From Merluccius polli (taxonomy: Eukaryota > Chordata > Actinopteri > Gadiformes > Merlucciidae), in assembly GCA_030340625.1 (NCBI GenBank), contig JAOPHQ010000568.1:525001-589000 (forward strand): a stretch of 64,000 nt of DNA, given 5' to 3'. A program made the position numbers and the translations under genes. Below are positions 31,625 through 44,596 of the stretch, in pieces; position 1 is the stretch's first letter, and each line of letters opens with the position of its first letter. A model generated the notes under the pieces. That model ran no database searches, was not told the origin of the DNA, and saw only the letters and a list, made by a program, of their open reading frames with translations.

Positions 31625-34030
31625 GGTAATCCTTACTTATCAACATGTGTGTTCTAGAGTGCCATAAAGTCGAGACAAAATAAGGCTTGTGTGAACTCAG
31701 TGGAGAGGAAAAAACTTTTATCTTTCTAGCAGTGTTCCTCTGCCACACGCCACATAAGTGGGTTTTCTGGGCTCCTCCAACACAAGACACATGTAGTTGG
31801 TTGAGAATATGTCCATTTATTGGAAATGGCGAGATGTTAAAAGCCGAGCAGATGGTACATGCTACCATTAAAGTGGCTCTCTCCTGAGTGTGTGTGGTGA
31901 TAGCTGGTTTATCCTGGGTGTCATGATTGCTCTGCACCATAGGTATGCAGCCCCACCCAGCCAGAGTCTAATCAGTGTGACTCAGGCCAGGTGAGGCTGT
32001 AAACCAGCCATCAACCACACACACTCCACAATCTTTTATTAATTCTCATATTTTAAACAATTGTTTCTTTAGGAAACAATTGCGGAAATAGATTAAATCT
32101 AGTCTGTAGACCGACAGACTTGTGTGTGTATAAGGCAGTATTGTGTTCTTGGGCAAAAAGTCATAAGGTCAGTCCATTTAGCCATGCCACTCTCAAACGT
32201 ACACCATTTGTGTGGAATGATTATATTGTCATTATGTTTTTTTGGTGCTTGCTGTGAACCAAATTTGGGCCATAAAAGACGGTGTCAGATAGCTAACAGC
32301 ACTGATGTCAATTTACAGAATCGTATTTCATGAAAGGAAGATATTGACTAACTATGACACAGTAATAAATAGTAATAAATGGAGTAAATAGTCAATAGAG
32401 GCAGTGTAATGATTTGCCCAGCCTGGGTTTTTTCTTTTCTTCTCTGAGTTTCAAACTAGCAACCTGGAGAGTCCTATCACGTTTCCATCATACTGTCGTT
32501 GTTCTTTGCATCCTTTCTCTCAGGCTTGCTCAACCATACCCTGCTCAGTGGTCTGAGTCAGATTTTGGCGTGAGTCAGGCGTGATGAACAGGGTGATAAT
32601 TATATCATCAGCTGGGGGTCACCTTTCCTGTCTGTTTGTGCAGACAGGAAAAGAGGAACACAGCTGCTGTTTTGGTAGCGGACACGTTTGACAGAAATAC
32701 CGCTTTGATGGCTTTATAAAGGGTGATTTGCCAATATTGTGCATCTTCAGATGGAAGTATGTTTCAAAGGACATACATGGTATGACTTGTGTGTATTCAT
32801 GTGTGTTTGTGTGTGTTACTTAGCACATGTTTGTGTGTAACTGTGCATGTTGGTATCAACGTCTGTTGATACGTATTGTAAGGCAATGTTGCGTTGTTTT
32901 ATACTGTGATCTTCCGATGTAGCATTAACAAATTTAATTTACATCATGTGTATCATCATGTAGAATGACATTGGTTCTGTGGTATAATATTATCAGGTAT
33001 TTTCATTCCTTGCTACAGTTTTATGCACCTGAACCCTGTTTGAGTGTCTGTTTGATTTGTTGATCGCAGCTACTATATGTGATTCGATTTGAGCTCTTGA
33101 TGAGTGCTACAGACCCTCAGTCCTCAAATGTGCTATACTTCTGTCCGTGTCAATGGTCAGTCAAACATGGGTTAGCATCCTTACAAAATAAATGTTTGAT
33201 TCATCAATTCATCCACCACGTGGACACAAAAACCTCTTGGGGCAACCAGCATAAATAACCTTTTGTCTTGCACTATTTTTTATTTTTACTACTACATTGT
33301 ATTTACCTACACAATAAAAGCGTGGAAACAAAGTTCTTCCCTCCTATGCTTGAGTAGGTATAGGAAGAGGAACAACGGCGGTAAAGGGAGTAGGGAGTCA
33401 GACAGGAGTTTACTAGTCTACATTGAGGCCAGTTGTTTCTGTCCTGTAACATAAGGACAGATTCTTTTGCTATGCTGAGATTTTCGCTGTGCGCAACAAT
33501 GAGATGATTTCTCTTCCGAGACTAATTATTCTGCCTGTTTGTATGCTAAATTTGTAGCCTGTGGGCTGACTGTCAAAAAAAACAACGCAATTGCATTTAA
33601 TCTAATTTTCCTTCCTCTGCATTGGATGATGATCAGTGAGGCTCTTTGTGGCTGTGGTTTATTTATTTTTTCTGTAGTATTATGGCTGGTTGACGTCTTC
33701 TCCGCTGTTATATTCCTATATATTTTTATGTCTGCTGTGTTAAAGCCATGTCTGGTTTTCCTCCCCTCAGTCTTCTCTCGCTCACTCTCTCACTCTCTCT
33801 CTATTGTCACCGTAGCCTCTCTCGACCATTTCCTTCTCTCCCACTCATCGTGATCTGTTTTATTGTGATGTCTACGCTCCTCGCTCTGGGAGCAGCATAA
33901 ACAGCATTAATCAAAATGGCCCAGTTTTTTTTCCTTCTAGAAACGGAAACACTACCTTAGACAATTGCGTCACCGCTAAAACCATGGCATGTGGCAGTTC
34001 TTAGCCGACGTAAAAAAAAAAGTCATAAAT
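31625..34030. other. Unique intronic-type DNA
   Basis: No long simple repeat, transposon end or exon was recognised in 2.4 kb. Short ACACAC/GTGTGT words are scattered. The frames at 31584-31940 and 33539-33853 show no domain. Confidence 0.5.
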
Positions 34031-34390
34031 AAATGACAATTTACCGCCTAGCAATGACAGCTCCGGCAAAGGTCAAGTTGTCACAGGCAGGAAATCAAAC
34101 GCACAACGTCTGGCTGTCATTAAGTGCTCTTTTCCCACGCTTCATGTTGTCTGTGAAGTCCCCGCTCAAAATTGAATATTGCCCATTCAAGAGTCTCGGG
34201 GAGCGGGGATTAATTTGGTCTTGAGTGCTTAATTTATGAGCCATCGCGAAGGTCTAATCAGGGTTCATTACCATCTCAAATTAAACAATGGGATGAGGCA
34301 AAGGAAGTTAAGCAGTTCGTTTAGATTGTAATTGGGAGAGAATTAGACAAGGTTGATGGAGAGAGTTGGTAACAAGGAGCAAATCAGTGG
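34031..34390. promoter_or_regulatory. Candidate conserved non-coding block
   Basis: About 360 bases of complex, repeat-free sequence containing GATTAATTTGG, GTGCTTAATTTATGAGCC and AAATTAAACAATGGG (homeodomain-like and SOX-like cores). This is the texture of developmental enhancers. It rests only on composition. Confidence 0.3.
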
Positions 34391-36060
34391 GGAGGAGGAT
34401 GCTGCTGGAGGATGACAGGGGCCTGGGGGGGGCTGGTGTAGGTGTAGGAACAACCAGAACAACGCTGATAATGTGTGATAATCATAAGTGTTACCCAGTT
34501 GCATAACCGTTTCCCACAACCAAAAAACCCCTGAATGTTGTCATATTTGTGGATGCTATTTTTGCTATGCTATCTTCTTGTTTAGCCCCTGGGAACCACA
34601 ACATACCCCTAGGGGAATGTATACCCCTGGTAGGGAATTGCCAAGTGTGTATACAGTATATATTTATTCTGCTAGCTTAGCAAACACCCACTTGGACCCT
34701 CTCCTGGATTCTAATGTATGCCTTAAAGAGGATTGTCAGTAAGATTAGTACCTTGTTACACTAAACCAAGCACCATTTCACATCTTTCCTAATGAAGTCA
34801 TCTTTTTCATTTTCACCATCATTTTCGTTGTTTTTTTTATCTCGTAACTCACTGTAGCCACGCTTTCGTTTTTGGTAAATTGCACAAATTGTGTATGCAG
34901 TACTTTCCTTAATTCACCATCTGTACCAGCTTCATCTTCATTTTCATCCTCCGAATGTGCGTGTGTGTGTGTGTGTGTGTGTGTTAGCTAGCTAAAACAA
35001 ACCATACCAGGACCAAAGGCACAGTTCGTAACACCAACACTGTCATTTACTGTACATCCACAAGGTCAGAGGTTGAGGTGGCAGAGTCTTCAGCGATGAT
35101 GAAGCTGAATCTATAATCCAAGAGTAGAGAGCTGATCCGGTTACCTGGTGAAGTGTCAGGAAGGTGAGGGAGAAAGCTGAGTGAAGGGGGAGCAGGTGGT
35201 GGAATGAAAGAGTTGGGGACAGCATGGTGTCATGGCTAGGGGGGTTGTCCCCCCCCCCCCCACACTGTTATTGACTGATATGGTTACCTGGTCACCTGCT
35301 GATTAAGCTTTGATGTGACACACATGTCCTCCTGTTATTGACTGAATAGACCTTCTCAGAGGTGTCATTGAAGGTCAAACACAGGTGTTCATAGCACTCA
35401 TTTTCGGTCGGCTCCTTTCATGGACCAGGGCAGGGTCACATATTGAGCATTGCTCACACATACATGAAAGACAACTACCTGCCCAATGTAAATGTTGTGT
35501 TATCTTCACTAGCTTAGTCTACTACCCGTGCCCTGGTACATCAAAGTATTCGATTAGTTAGTGTGTAAATAGTGATGAGCGACACCTGTGTTTGTCCTAT
35601 GATGGCTGAAGGGGGGTTTACAGATAAGCCGGCAGCTCTTTTGATCAAATCAAATCGTAGAGAATATGATGACACATCTGTTTGACTGAGGAATATGTAT
35701 TATTACAAAGGTCACAAAGTTTAGCTTGCTCAATTCTGAATAATATTTGTTTTACTTCTGTAAAAAATAATAATAATGAGGTGTACAAATTGTATTGATA
35801 AATATGCGAGTGCGTACAATCAATTGGGCCTTGCATATACAATAGCTCGATAGATCATGTCTGTGCTTTTTATAGAGACTGATGGGAAAATCTTTTATGG
35901 GAAATGGTGTGGTGCAACTGAGTGGAGCTCTGAAGTAAGGGGGTGGGGGAATTTGGCTACCTCTACATAGAGGAGGCATGAGAGGGTGGGCTGTCGGGGA
36001 GGAGGTACGAGTCAAAGACTTGATAGATTAATAGCACGAGTTGGTGGATCGAGAAAGTAT
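34391..36060. other. Mostly unique DNA with minor simple repeats
   Basis: Contains (GT)10 at 34965-34984 and a C run of about 12 near 35250-35261. No exon or transposon end was seen. Confidence 0.5.
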
Positions 36061-36068
36061 TAAAAAGT

Positions 36069-36081
36069 AGGGAGGGAGGGA

Positions 36082-36141
<60 letters not shown>
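36069..36141. repeat. (GA)n microsatellite
   Basis: GGGA/GAGA lead-in and then about 28 GA units. Confidence 0.95.
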
Positions 36142-36146
<5 letters not shown>

Positions 36147-36850
36147 GGGTATGCTGGTGGAGCTGGAGCGCATTTAAGGCTGAAAAAATGCAATCATTAA
36201 ATCACAGCTCCAGAACAAAAACCGCCCACATCTCTTGTTCTTCCCGGCTTATTCTCCCACCCCACCCTCCTCCATGCAGAACTAACACACCGAAACATGA
36301 CAATGACACACACACACACACACTCGTATTTGACCAGTAAGTTGCCTTTTGTATTGTCAACTACCCTCCCTGGAACCAGCTCTGTGCAATTAAAATGGGC
36401 AGTAAGATCATTTCACAGCACATAGTTGTAAGTCACTATCAGAAAATCACATTGTAAATCACAATGAAATATGATTTCATTACGCCATGGAACAATAAAG
36501 ATTACTATCCGTAGAGTACATGAAATAGTGATTCTAAAATCACTGAGCCATTGGGGACTTAATCAAAAGGGTATAATGAATTTGAGGGTGCCCGCCACCC
36601 ACCCACCACCCTACAGTGATGATATCCTCTTCAAGTACAGTTGTGATTCGCACAGTAAATCTTGCGACACAGATTTTGGCAGGCATGTTGGATCCAGCCA
36701 GGAGTTACAGTTCACCTTTTGTGTTGTTTTAATTCCTTTGACTTTGGGTTTTTGATCCTTTTTGTCTACAGTAAAAGACAAATGGTCTGGCCAAGCCACA
36801 GATGATGGGCTTAAGGAAAAGCATGATAGAGGACTATTGTCAAACTATAT

Positions 36851-36873
36851 AGACACACACAAACACACACACA

Positions 36874-36952
<79 letters not shown>
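36851..36952. repeat. (CA)n microsatellite
   Basis: About 45 units with AAAC and CCAC interruptions near the left end. Confidence 0.95.
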
Positions 36953-36955
<3 letters not shown>

Positions 36956-36956
36956 C

Positions 36957-37022
36957 ATTTACATGACATTTACATATAGTTATTTAGCTGTCAGTTTTAT
37001 CCAAAGTGACTTGCAGGTGAGG
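36957..37022 (+). repeat. Dispersed fish repeat fragment, TTTATCCAAAG type
   Basis: TTACATATAGTTATTTAGCTG then TTTTATCCAAAGTGACTTGC, the 5' portion of the family also seen at 26575 and 37918. It is sandwiched between two CA tracts. Confidence 0.6.
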
Positions 37023-37024
37023 CT

Positions 37025-37053
37025 GAGAACACGCCCACGCACACCCACACCGA

Positions 37054-37085
<32 letters not shown>
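37025..37085. repeat. (CA)n microsatellite, CCCAC-interrupted
   Basis: Left half has CACACCCACACCGACACC steps; right half is pure. Confidence 0.9.
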
Positions 37086-37397
37086 TAAACTGTCTATCAG
37101 TCAGTCACTCTCACACACACATGCACATACCTGTCACTGACACACTGACAACACTGAGGCAAGGAAACAAAGCAGACACCAAACACATGTGTTCTGTTCA
37201 TAACCACACTACCCTGCCACACACACACACACAGCGTCTGAAGGCAGACACCGCTAGAGACAACAGGGCTCCATTATTTTCCTTTATACTCCTATTTTCA
37301 CCAGCATCTCTGTCAACATCAGACAGCTTTATGAGCCGCAAACAAAAACCGATTGCCTTGAATCTAGATTATATGCCTCTGTGCATTGTTGTCTCTT

Positions 37398-37530
37398 TCA
37401 CGCTCTCTCTGTTCTCTCTCTGTTCTCTCTCTCTCTCTCTTTTTCTCTCCCTCTCTCTCTTTCTCTCTCCCTTTCTCTCATTGCTCTATTTATCTCCCTT
37501 TCTCTTTCTCTCTCTCTCTCTCTCTCTCAG
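37398..37530. repeat. Interrupted (CT)n tract
   Basis: CTCTCTCTGTT, CTCTCTTTTT and CTCC variants around pure CT runs. It keeps all three + frames open, giving Ser/Leu-rich artefacts. Confidence 0.9.
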
Positions 37531-37917
37531 CATCTCTCCACTACATGTCATACTCTGGCACATTCTGTGACACTTAGCAAAACATTTCCCTGGTGTAATT
37601 TACCATGTAGGTCGTTGAAATGGGAATGTCCGTCACCAAGGTCCTGGGATGAACTCTTGACACCCTGCGCTGTCCGAGGTGTGTTGGAAGGTGGGGGGGG
37701 TGTTACTGAGACACTGTCAGATGTGGTTTCTGCCTGGCAAATAAACACACCGTCTCTCTATAATCGGCTTGTCTCAATGTCACAAGTAGGAGTCCTTGTT
37801 TAAAGGACTCTTTTTTAAATGTCTATTTTTTTGTTTTACTTTTTTTTTACTTAAATAGCTATTTCTCTAGTGGCTCCTAAGAGTCTATAGATGCTTCCCA
37901 ACAGTTTGACTTACTAT

Positions 37918-38090
37918 TTATGATTTGATCCAAAGAGACTTTGTGAAGTGAATTCAGATACATGTTACTATGGTTGGGGGTTAGGAATCTTGCTCAAGGA
38001 TTGGTCGGTTGTAGACAATGGGGATGGAAGCCAGTACCTTTCGGTTGGGAGAACATCCTTACTTCTTACACTAGCCAGCCCCCTATTTTG
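37918..38090 (+). repeat. Dispersed fish repeat, full-length-like copy
   Basis: Reads TTTGATCCAAAGAGACTTTG, GGAATCTTGCTCAAGGATTG and GCCAGTACCTTTCGGTTGGG, then CTTACACTAGCC. These are the successive blocks of the family whose usual text is TTTATCCAAAGCGACTT, CTTGCTCAAGG, ACCTTTCGGTT. Confidence 0.7.
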
Positions 38091-38479
38091 TCTTCTAGTC
38101 TCAGTTTTTTTTGTTTTTTATTTTGTATCTTTATTTGTTGTGTCATTTTAAAGATGGTGGAGTCACTTTTAAATTCACTCAGGCAAACATGACAGGACAT
38201 GTCAAGAACGGTCTGATTGATTGGTGCCATTTTAGTAAAAGGCTATTGTCAGTTACCTTGTCAAACCCAGCAACAGAGAGGGAGAGAAAGAGACAGGACA
38301 GATATATGACACATAGCCTTGAGCCTATGTCAGTGTTGGAATTAGTCGTAACAAAGCAGGCATTAAATTGTCAGTGTTCAAATATAGCGCCACGGCCCCC
38401 AACTATAGTAACTAGTGATGTTGCACCTGACATCGACTTGCACACAGTCATGCTTATATTGAGGGTTTCATTGTGAAAA

Positions 38480-38770
38480 AATATTTTTAACTCTGAATTA
38501 ATTATGGTACTTGTAAAGTAGCTGTAATTTTAACAATCCTAACGTCAGCGTGAGTGAGTGATTACGTGATTTATGGAAAGTTTTATTTGTCATATAAAAT
38601 GTTACAGTAAATTAGCTCATTTGAGTTAATAATGCATATATCAATTTGGAAAATCTACCTACAAGCAAATTAAAACTGCATTCAGAACAGTTACTGATGA
38701 GGACCGAGGTAATCATTGCTGTCATATGGTGAATGCATAACCGTAAAACGTGCTTCAGGACCTGCATGCT
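38480..38770. promoter_or_regulatory. Candidate conserved non-coding block
   Basis: Repeat-free, AT-rich but complex, with TGAATTAATTATGG, GTAATTTTAACAATCC, GATTACGTGATTTATGG and GAGTTAATAATGCATA, which are clustered homeodomain and bZIP-like cores. It lies just upstream of the minisatellite-bearing transposon. Composition is the only evidence. Confidence 0.25.
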
Positions 38771-39026
38771 GGCAAACTACTAAAATGTCTGAGTAAGAGT
38801 AATAATGATGCAGTCAAGGTTTCCCTTCTAGAAGGAAATTAACATTTTCTGTAAAGCTTTGAAGGCTAACTCAAAACACAAATCCACAAATTTTACTTCT
38901 TACATTTAACAAGTTTTATACCATGGCCCGGGTTGATTAACTTTCGATAACTGCACGGCTATGACGTGATCGTAACATAAGCAGTCTTATCACCGGTCTA
39001 AAAATGAATGCGCTAAACGACACGTT

Positions 39027-39791
39027 AAAGATTGTCTCTATTTACTGGAGTAATAAGGTAACGTTGCCATGTCGTTACTAAGGTCATCTCTATTTACTGG
39101 AGTAATAAGGTAACGTTGCCATGTCGTTACTAAGGTCGTCTCTATTTACTGGAGTAATAAGGTAACGTTGCCATGTCGTTACTAAGGTCATCTCTATTTA
39201 CTGGAGTAATAAGGTAACGTTGCCATGTCGTTACTAAGATCGTCTCTATTTACTGGAGTAATAAGGTAACGTTGCCATGTCGTTACTAAGATCGTCTCTA
39301 TTTACTGGAGTAATAAGGTAACGTTGCCTTGTCGTTACTAAGGTCGTCTCTATTTACTGGAGTAATAAGGTAACGTTGCCATGACGTTACTAAGATCGTC
39401 TCTATTTACTGGAGTAATAAGGTAACGTTGCCATGTCGTTACTAAGATCGTCTCTATTTACTGGAGTAATAAGGTAATGTTACCATGTCGTTACTAAGGT
39501 CGTCTCTATTTACTGGAGTAATAAGGTAACGTTGCCATGTCGTTACTAAGATCATCTCTATTTACTGGAGTAATAAGGTAATGTTACCATGTCGTTACTA
39601 AGGTCGTCTCTATTTACTGGAGTAATAAGGTAACGTTGCCATGTCGTTACTATGATCGTCTCTATTTACTGGAGTAATAAGGTAACGTTGCCATGTCTTT
39701 ACTAAGGTCGTCTCTATTTACTGGAGTAATAAGGTAACGTTGCCATGTCGTTACTAAGGTCGTCTCTATTTACTGGAGTAATAAGGTAACG
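39027..39791 (+). repeat. 52-bp minisatellite, 14 full units plus a partial one
   Basis: From 39064 to 39791 there are exactly 14 x 52 bp with no indel. A 37-bp partial unit precedes. Variation is limited to a few positions (AAGATCG versus AAGGTCG, ACGTTGCC versus ATGTTACC). Confidence 0.95.
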
Positions 39792-40038
39792 TTGCCAGGT
39801 TGTGGGTTTTTTTCTCTCCGAGAAAAGCATTTCTGCCGATATGCCTGCATAAATCACGGAAGCACGCCATGCACTATTGATAGAATATGCTCAAAACATC
39901 TAATCATTCATTTAATAATTTAATTTAATCTGGTTCACAATTCTCAACAGCGCCCTTCACCACAATCAGTAACTGCGGTCATGTCAGGTGCGATGCCGTT
40001 CACGATCAGTTGATGTTTTCATGACTTCATTTAAATAC

Positions 40039-40122
40039 CTGTTTTAATTAGATAGTGAATAATAATCATGGATGTATGAACTGTTTTAATTAGATAGTGA
40101 ATAATAATCATGGATGTATGAA
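40039..40122 (+). repeat. 42-bp direct tandem duplication
   Basis: The 42 bp at 40039-40080 are repeated without visible change at 40081-40122, inside the nested part of the transposon. Confidence 0.95.
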
Positions 40123-40818
40123 TGAGCTCATGCTCCCACTAAAGGATTGAACACGGCGGCGCTCAGCTGGCACATCGTGTTTATCAATTCAGTCCGTTTC
40201 ACAGTAAAGTAACCATGGATCGATAAAATGAATGAGAAGAGGAAAAAATCACATCTCTTGATGGACGAAGATTCATTTTAGATGATTATTTAGATTTAAA
40301 CTTCCACAGCTAGACAACTCCTAACTGATTTGCCCCCTACCTACCAGTTCAACTGGTGCGATGCGGAACACATTCACTACATGAGAGCTGACTGCAATAA
40401 TGCACGTCGCAACACACTTTTCAGCCTTTTTTTGTTACGTTGAATATTGTTTTCAATATTTCAATAACTACGTTATTGGCTTACTTTTATTTAGTGAATT
40501 GGTGTCATGTTTTGTCTAATAATGTACTGTAATTGTCACAATGCAAGCCCACTTTTTAGCGCATGTATTTGTTTATTGAAAAATGTGATTAAGCATTTAA
40601 AATAGCTGTTATAATACACCCTATTTTTTCAGACAATGTTTAGCATTATAAATTAAAATCTGCAACATTTTGACTGTTTTCTGAGAGTTTTCCTACTTTT
40701 AGACTTGTCGACTAATCGTTACAAAACTACCGTTTAAACGTCAGGGAAATTAGTCGCTAGGAACATCCCTAATCAACACCCATATATTTTAATTGATTCG
40801 CAAGTGGCCATGGTATAA

Positions 40819-40912
40819 GTGGGATAATCCTCTCTGAGGTGTGCATGTATTGAAAAATAATGCATGACGCAGGGGCTAAGAAGGGGTTTGCCTCCTCTTC
40901 ATGGATTATCCC
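40819..40912. repeat. Fold-back repeat with GGGATAATCC ends
   Basis: GTGGGATAATCC near 40820 is the inverse of GGATTATCCC near 40903. In between are GAGGTGTGCATGTATTG and AATGCATGACGCAGGGGC. Related words occur at 43628-43720. Probably a MITE abutting the 38916-40818 element. Confidence 0.6.
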
Positions 40913-42115
40913 TTACATATCAACTAGGGGGCATACACAGAAAACACATTTACCATTACTTATTTTATCCTGGTATAGAAAAATGTTGAGATTAAGCCAC
41001 CAGTAAAAATAATCAATATGCAATAAGCAGGAGGGCAGCCATGATTAAACATGGCCACACTTTAAACTTGCCACACTACCCAGAGCCGAATAGAAACAAA
41101 AAAAATCAACAACAAAAAATCCAAAAAAATCACAAAACCTTATTTTTAGTTTTTAATGCTGTATTTGAATTGCCCCTAGATCACATCCCTATATGACAAG
41201 CAATTACCGATTCCCAATGGAGTTGAACATGGCCTGCCAATGTTCTGCCTCACCAGGAAGTGCTTTTAGGAATTCAGTCTGCTATTTGTGCTTGTCGGAA
41301 GCGCTTTCATCCTCTGTGTCTCCGACGTGATGAAAAGCACCGGCCCCGCCACTCGGTGACAGACATCGCCCGCGTGTCCTGCAGAGAAGGGCTGTGTATA
41401 AATAACCACATCCACTTATTTTCCTTTTGTCATATCACTGTCGTTGTATGTAAATGTGGAGTCTATTTTAAACATGTTTGGTCATAATCCTTGAAAGCTT
41501 CTATTGATACACGACATTTCACATTTCTTTTTTTTTTCCGTCGTTGTCAGTCAAGAAAGTGTTGAACTTATATTGAAGTATAAGTAGGCTGCACAGATGG
41601 GGTTGCTTATTCTCGGTAATATGTGACTTTTTAATCATTGCCTTAATAATGGCCTAGTTGCAAATGTGTAATAGATTAGATTAGGTGAAGGGAGAAAAGC
41701 TAAAACAGCCTTTTTTTGCAGTTGAAAGCTAGGTTATGTGGCAGATAGGAACAGGGACAAGAGAACAGGGAAACAAATATAATAATAAGCATATGTTATA
41801 TGTTTTGTCTCTGTTTGATCTTTTAGTCTCATAATTCAGACTTTGCTAATGAAGTTAATAGTTCATTCTATATTCACTTAATCAGACTTCAACTTTTTTC
41901 AGGTGTGTATATCTATTATTTAAAAAGATTTAAACATCCCTTTCAGTGCCAGGTCCCCCTTGCACCTTTGTTGTACATCAGACAAGGAACCACTGAAAGG
42001 CTAGATCAGTAGAATAACTCTAACAAGTAACTGGACTATTGCAAATGTGCAGGCATGCACAGGTTGTATAACCTTGTACACCCTTATATTCCACACACTC
42101 GAGAACATGCATGTA
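40913..42115. other. Unique DNA, nothing assigned
   Basis: A GC-richer block at 41240-41420 contains a 75-codon frame without splice or domain support. The stretch 41620-41690 (TTTTTAATCATTGCCTTAAT) has enhancer-like texture. Confidence 0.45.
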
Positions 42116-43320
<1,205 letters not shown>

Positions 43321-43324
43321 TGAT

Positions 43325-43470
43325 CCAATCAGTTCTGGCCAAGTCGGAGATATTGGCTCTGTCTGAAAGTTCCCAACGACTCGGAAATTGAACTTGGACG
43401 TAATGTGAACACTTTTCCAACTCGGCAGGTGGTGATTACGGTTACTCCGACATGACGTGAACAGACAATA
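43325..43470. mobile_element. Degraded MITE segment related to 3145-3612
   Basis: Carries AAGTCGGAG, CGACTCGGAAATTG, CCAACTCGG and TACTCCGACATGACG. These are alternating TCGGA/TCCGA motifs like those at 3145-3612. No clean termini. Confidence 0.4.
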
Positions 43471-43624
43471 AGTGAACATCATGTTTCAGCTTGAATTCAA
43501 ACACTACGAAATGAACAAAAAAGCTTTTGGGGTTCTAGGTAGGAGTGGAAGGTGTGGTTCCCATGGTTACAACCCATAGGAACTTTGCGCTACTTTTTTT
43601 TTAAGCTAGTACGTGTTGAGTATG

Positions 43625-43720
43625 TAAGGGATAATCCACGATAAGGTGTGCATCCATCCATCCATTTTCTTCCGCTTCATGTATCGGAAATTAATGCACG
43701 ATGTGGGGGCTAAGAACCGG
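43625..43720. repeat. Dispersed repeat with GGGATAATCCACGAT
   Basis: Shares GGGATAATCC, GGTGTGCAT and AATGCACGATGTGGGGGCTAA with the fold-back at 40819-40912. It contains a (CCAT)n patch. Confidence 0.6.
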
Positions 43721-43728
43721 TGATCGCG

Positions 43729-43776
43729 GTGTATACCTGCCCAGGTGTCTACCTGCCCAGGTGTCTACCTGCCCAG
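43729..43776 (+). repeat. 16-bp tandem repeat, 3 units
   Basis: Same GTGTCTACCTGCCCAG unit as 25363-25426. The first unit has GTGTATACC. Confidence 0.9.
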
Positions 43777-43888
43777 GTAACGGGGCTTCCAAACGTAACC
43801 GCCGCCAGCAGCACTCCTCTCTATAGAGCCATCGTTTGGTCAATATTTCTACACAATAGGAGAAGTACCCTGCCCTGCCCTAAACAAT

Positions 43889-43929
43889 ATATAATATAAT
43901 ATATACTGTATATATATATATATATATAT
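43889..43929. repeat. (TA)n / TATAA tract
   Basis: ATATAATATAATATATACTG then pure TA. Confidence 0.9.
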
Positions 43930-44315
43930 TAGAGATGGGCATAGATTAAAATATTTAATCTAGATTAATCTAGACTAATCTTGAAATTAATCTAGGTTAA
44001 GCTAGATTAACGTGGCTCCTTTGAATGATGTCGAAGGTGTCCATAATATGTGTTTGCTACCTAAATAATGACTTATATTGCCTAAATAATGACTTATATT
44101 ACCTAAATAATGACTCATATTACCTAAATGATGACTAAAAGTGGGTCTGCGCGATTGTTGAGCGGGGGGGGGGGCTACCGGAGCTTTTTGTATCTACCGG
44201 AGCCTTCAGTTGCCGAATTGTTGAGCGGGGGGGTGGGGGGGGGGGGGAGGGGGGGGGGGTGCTACCGGAGGATTTCGGTTTGCGATAATATCGCCGATAA
44301 AAATCTTCATCACTA
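43930..44315. mobile_element. Possible hAT MITE in a TA microsatellite
   Basis: Starts TTAGAGATGGGCATAG and ends CTTCATCACTA, weak inverted repeats. The 8 bp on both sides are ATATATAT, but they lie in a TA tract and are not informative. Inside are a 21-bp tandem repeat (CCTAAATAATGACTTATATT, about 44060-44130) and two copies of a poly-G/GCTACCGGAG unit (44161-44190, 44225-44270). Confidence 0.45.
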
Positions 44316-44515
44316 ATATATATATATATATATAATTTAAAAAATGCAGTTCAACTGGATACGTCATGTTTAAACATTTCTGAAACTTTGGTGGACATTA
44401 AAAAAGAAAAGATAAGCTAAAAAGATAAACGAGTACTCACTGAGATTTGGACCGTGTATTCGATTATAATTTTTTGGTATTTCTTGCATCCCCTACACCT
44501 TCTAGCAGTGTTATT

Positions 44516-44596
44516 GGACTTGTGCAGCCTTACATGTTTGAGCCACCAGAGCCAGAATCTGATTCGTCGGAGGACACTGACCTCCTCTCAGTCTAA
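44516..44596 (+). pseudogene. Short coding relic with a PYMFEP motif
   Basis: One frame reads GLVQPYMFEPPEPESDSSED followed by TDLLSV and a stop. An acidic segment just after a PYxFEP motif resembles the N-terminus of transposon-derived fish proteins with a P2X7-like C-terminal domain. No further domain follows, so this is at most a remnant. The assignment is from memory of the motif only. Confidence 0.35.

Larger units (their letters stand above)
38916..40818. mobile_element. Minisatellite-bearing transposon, copy 2
   Basis: Begins TTATACCATGGCCCGGG and ends GGCCATGGTATAA, inverse copies of one another over the first 13 bases. It shares left and right modules with copy 1 (30971-31620). It contains about 14.7 units of the 52-bp repeat, then about 970 bp absent from copy 1. 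The last part of that extra DNA, near 40690-40775, ends TTAGTCGCTAGGAACATCCC, which resembles a hAT terminus, so another nested element is likely. The TSD was not identified. Confidence 0.6.

Noticed and set aside
31163..39791. CRISPR-like array (regular 52-bp repeats)
   Set aside because: Units are contiguous direct tandem copies with no spacers, and the context is a fish transposon.
41260..41487. Possible exon in a GC-richer block
   Set aside because: The frame lacks a convincing acceptor/donor pair, and no phase-compatible link to the 27377-27410 exon was found.
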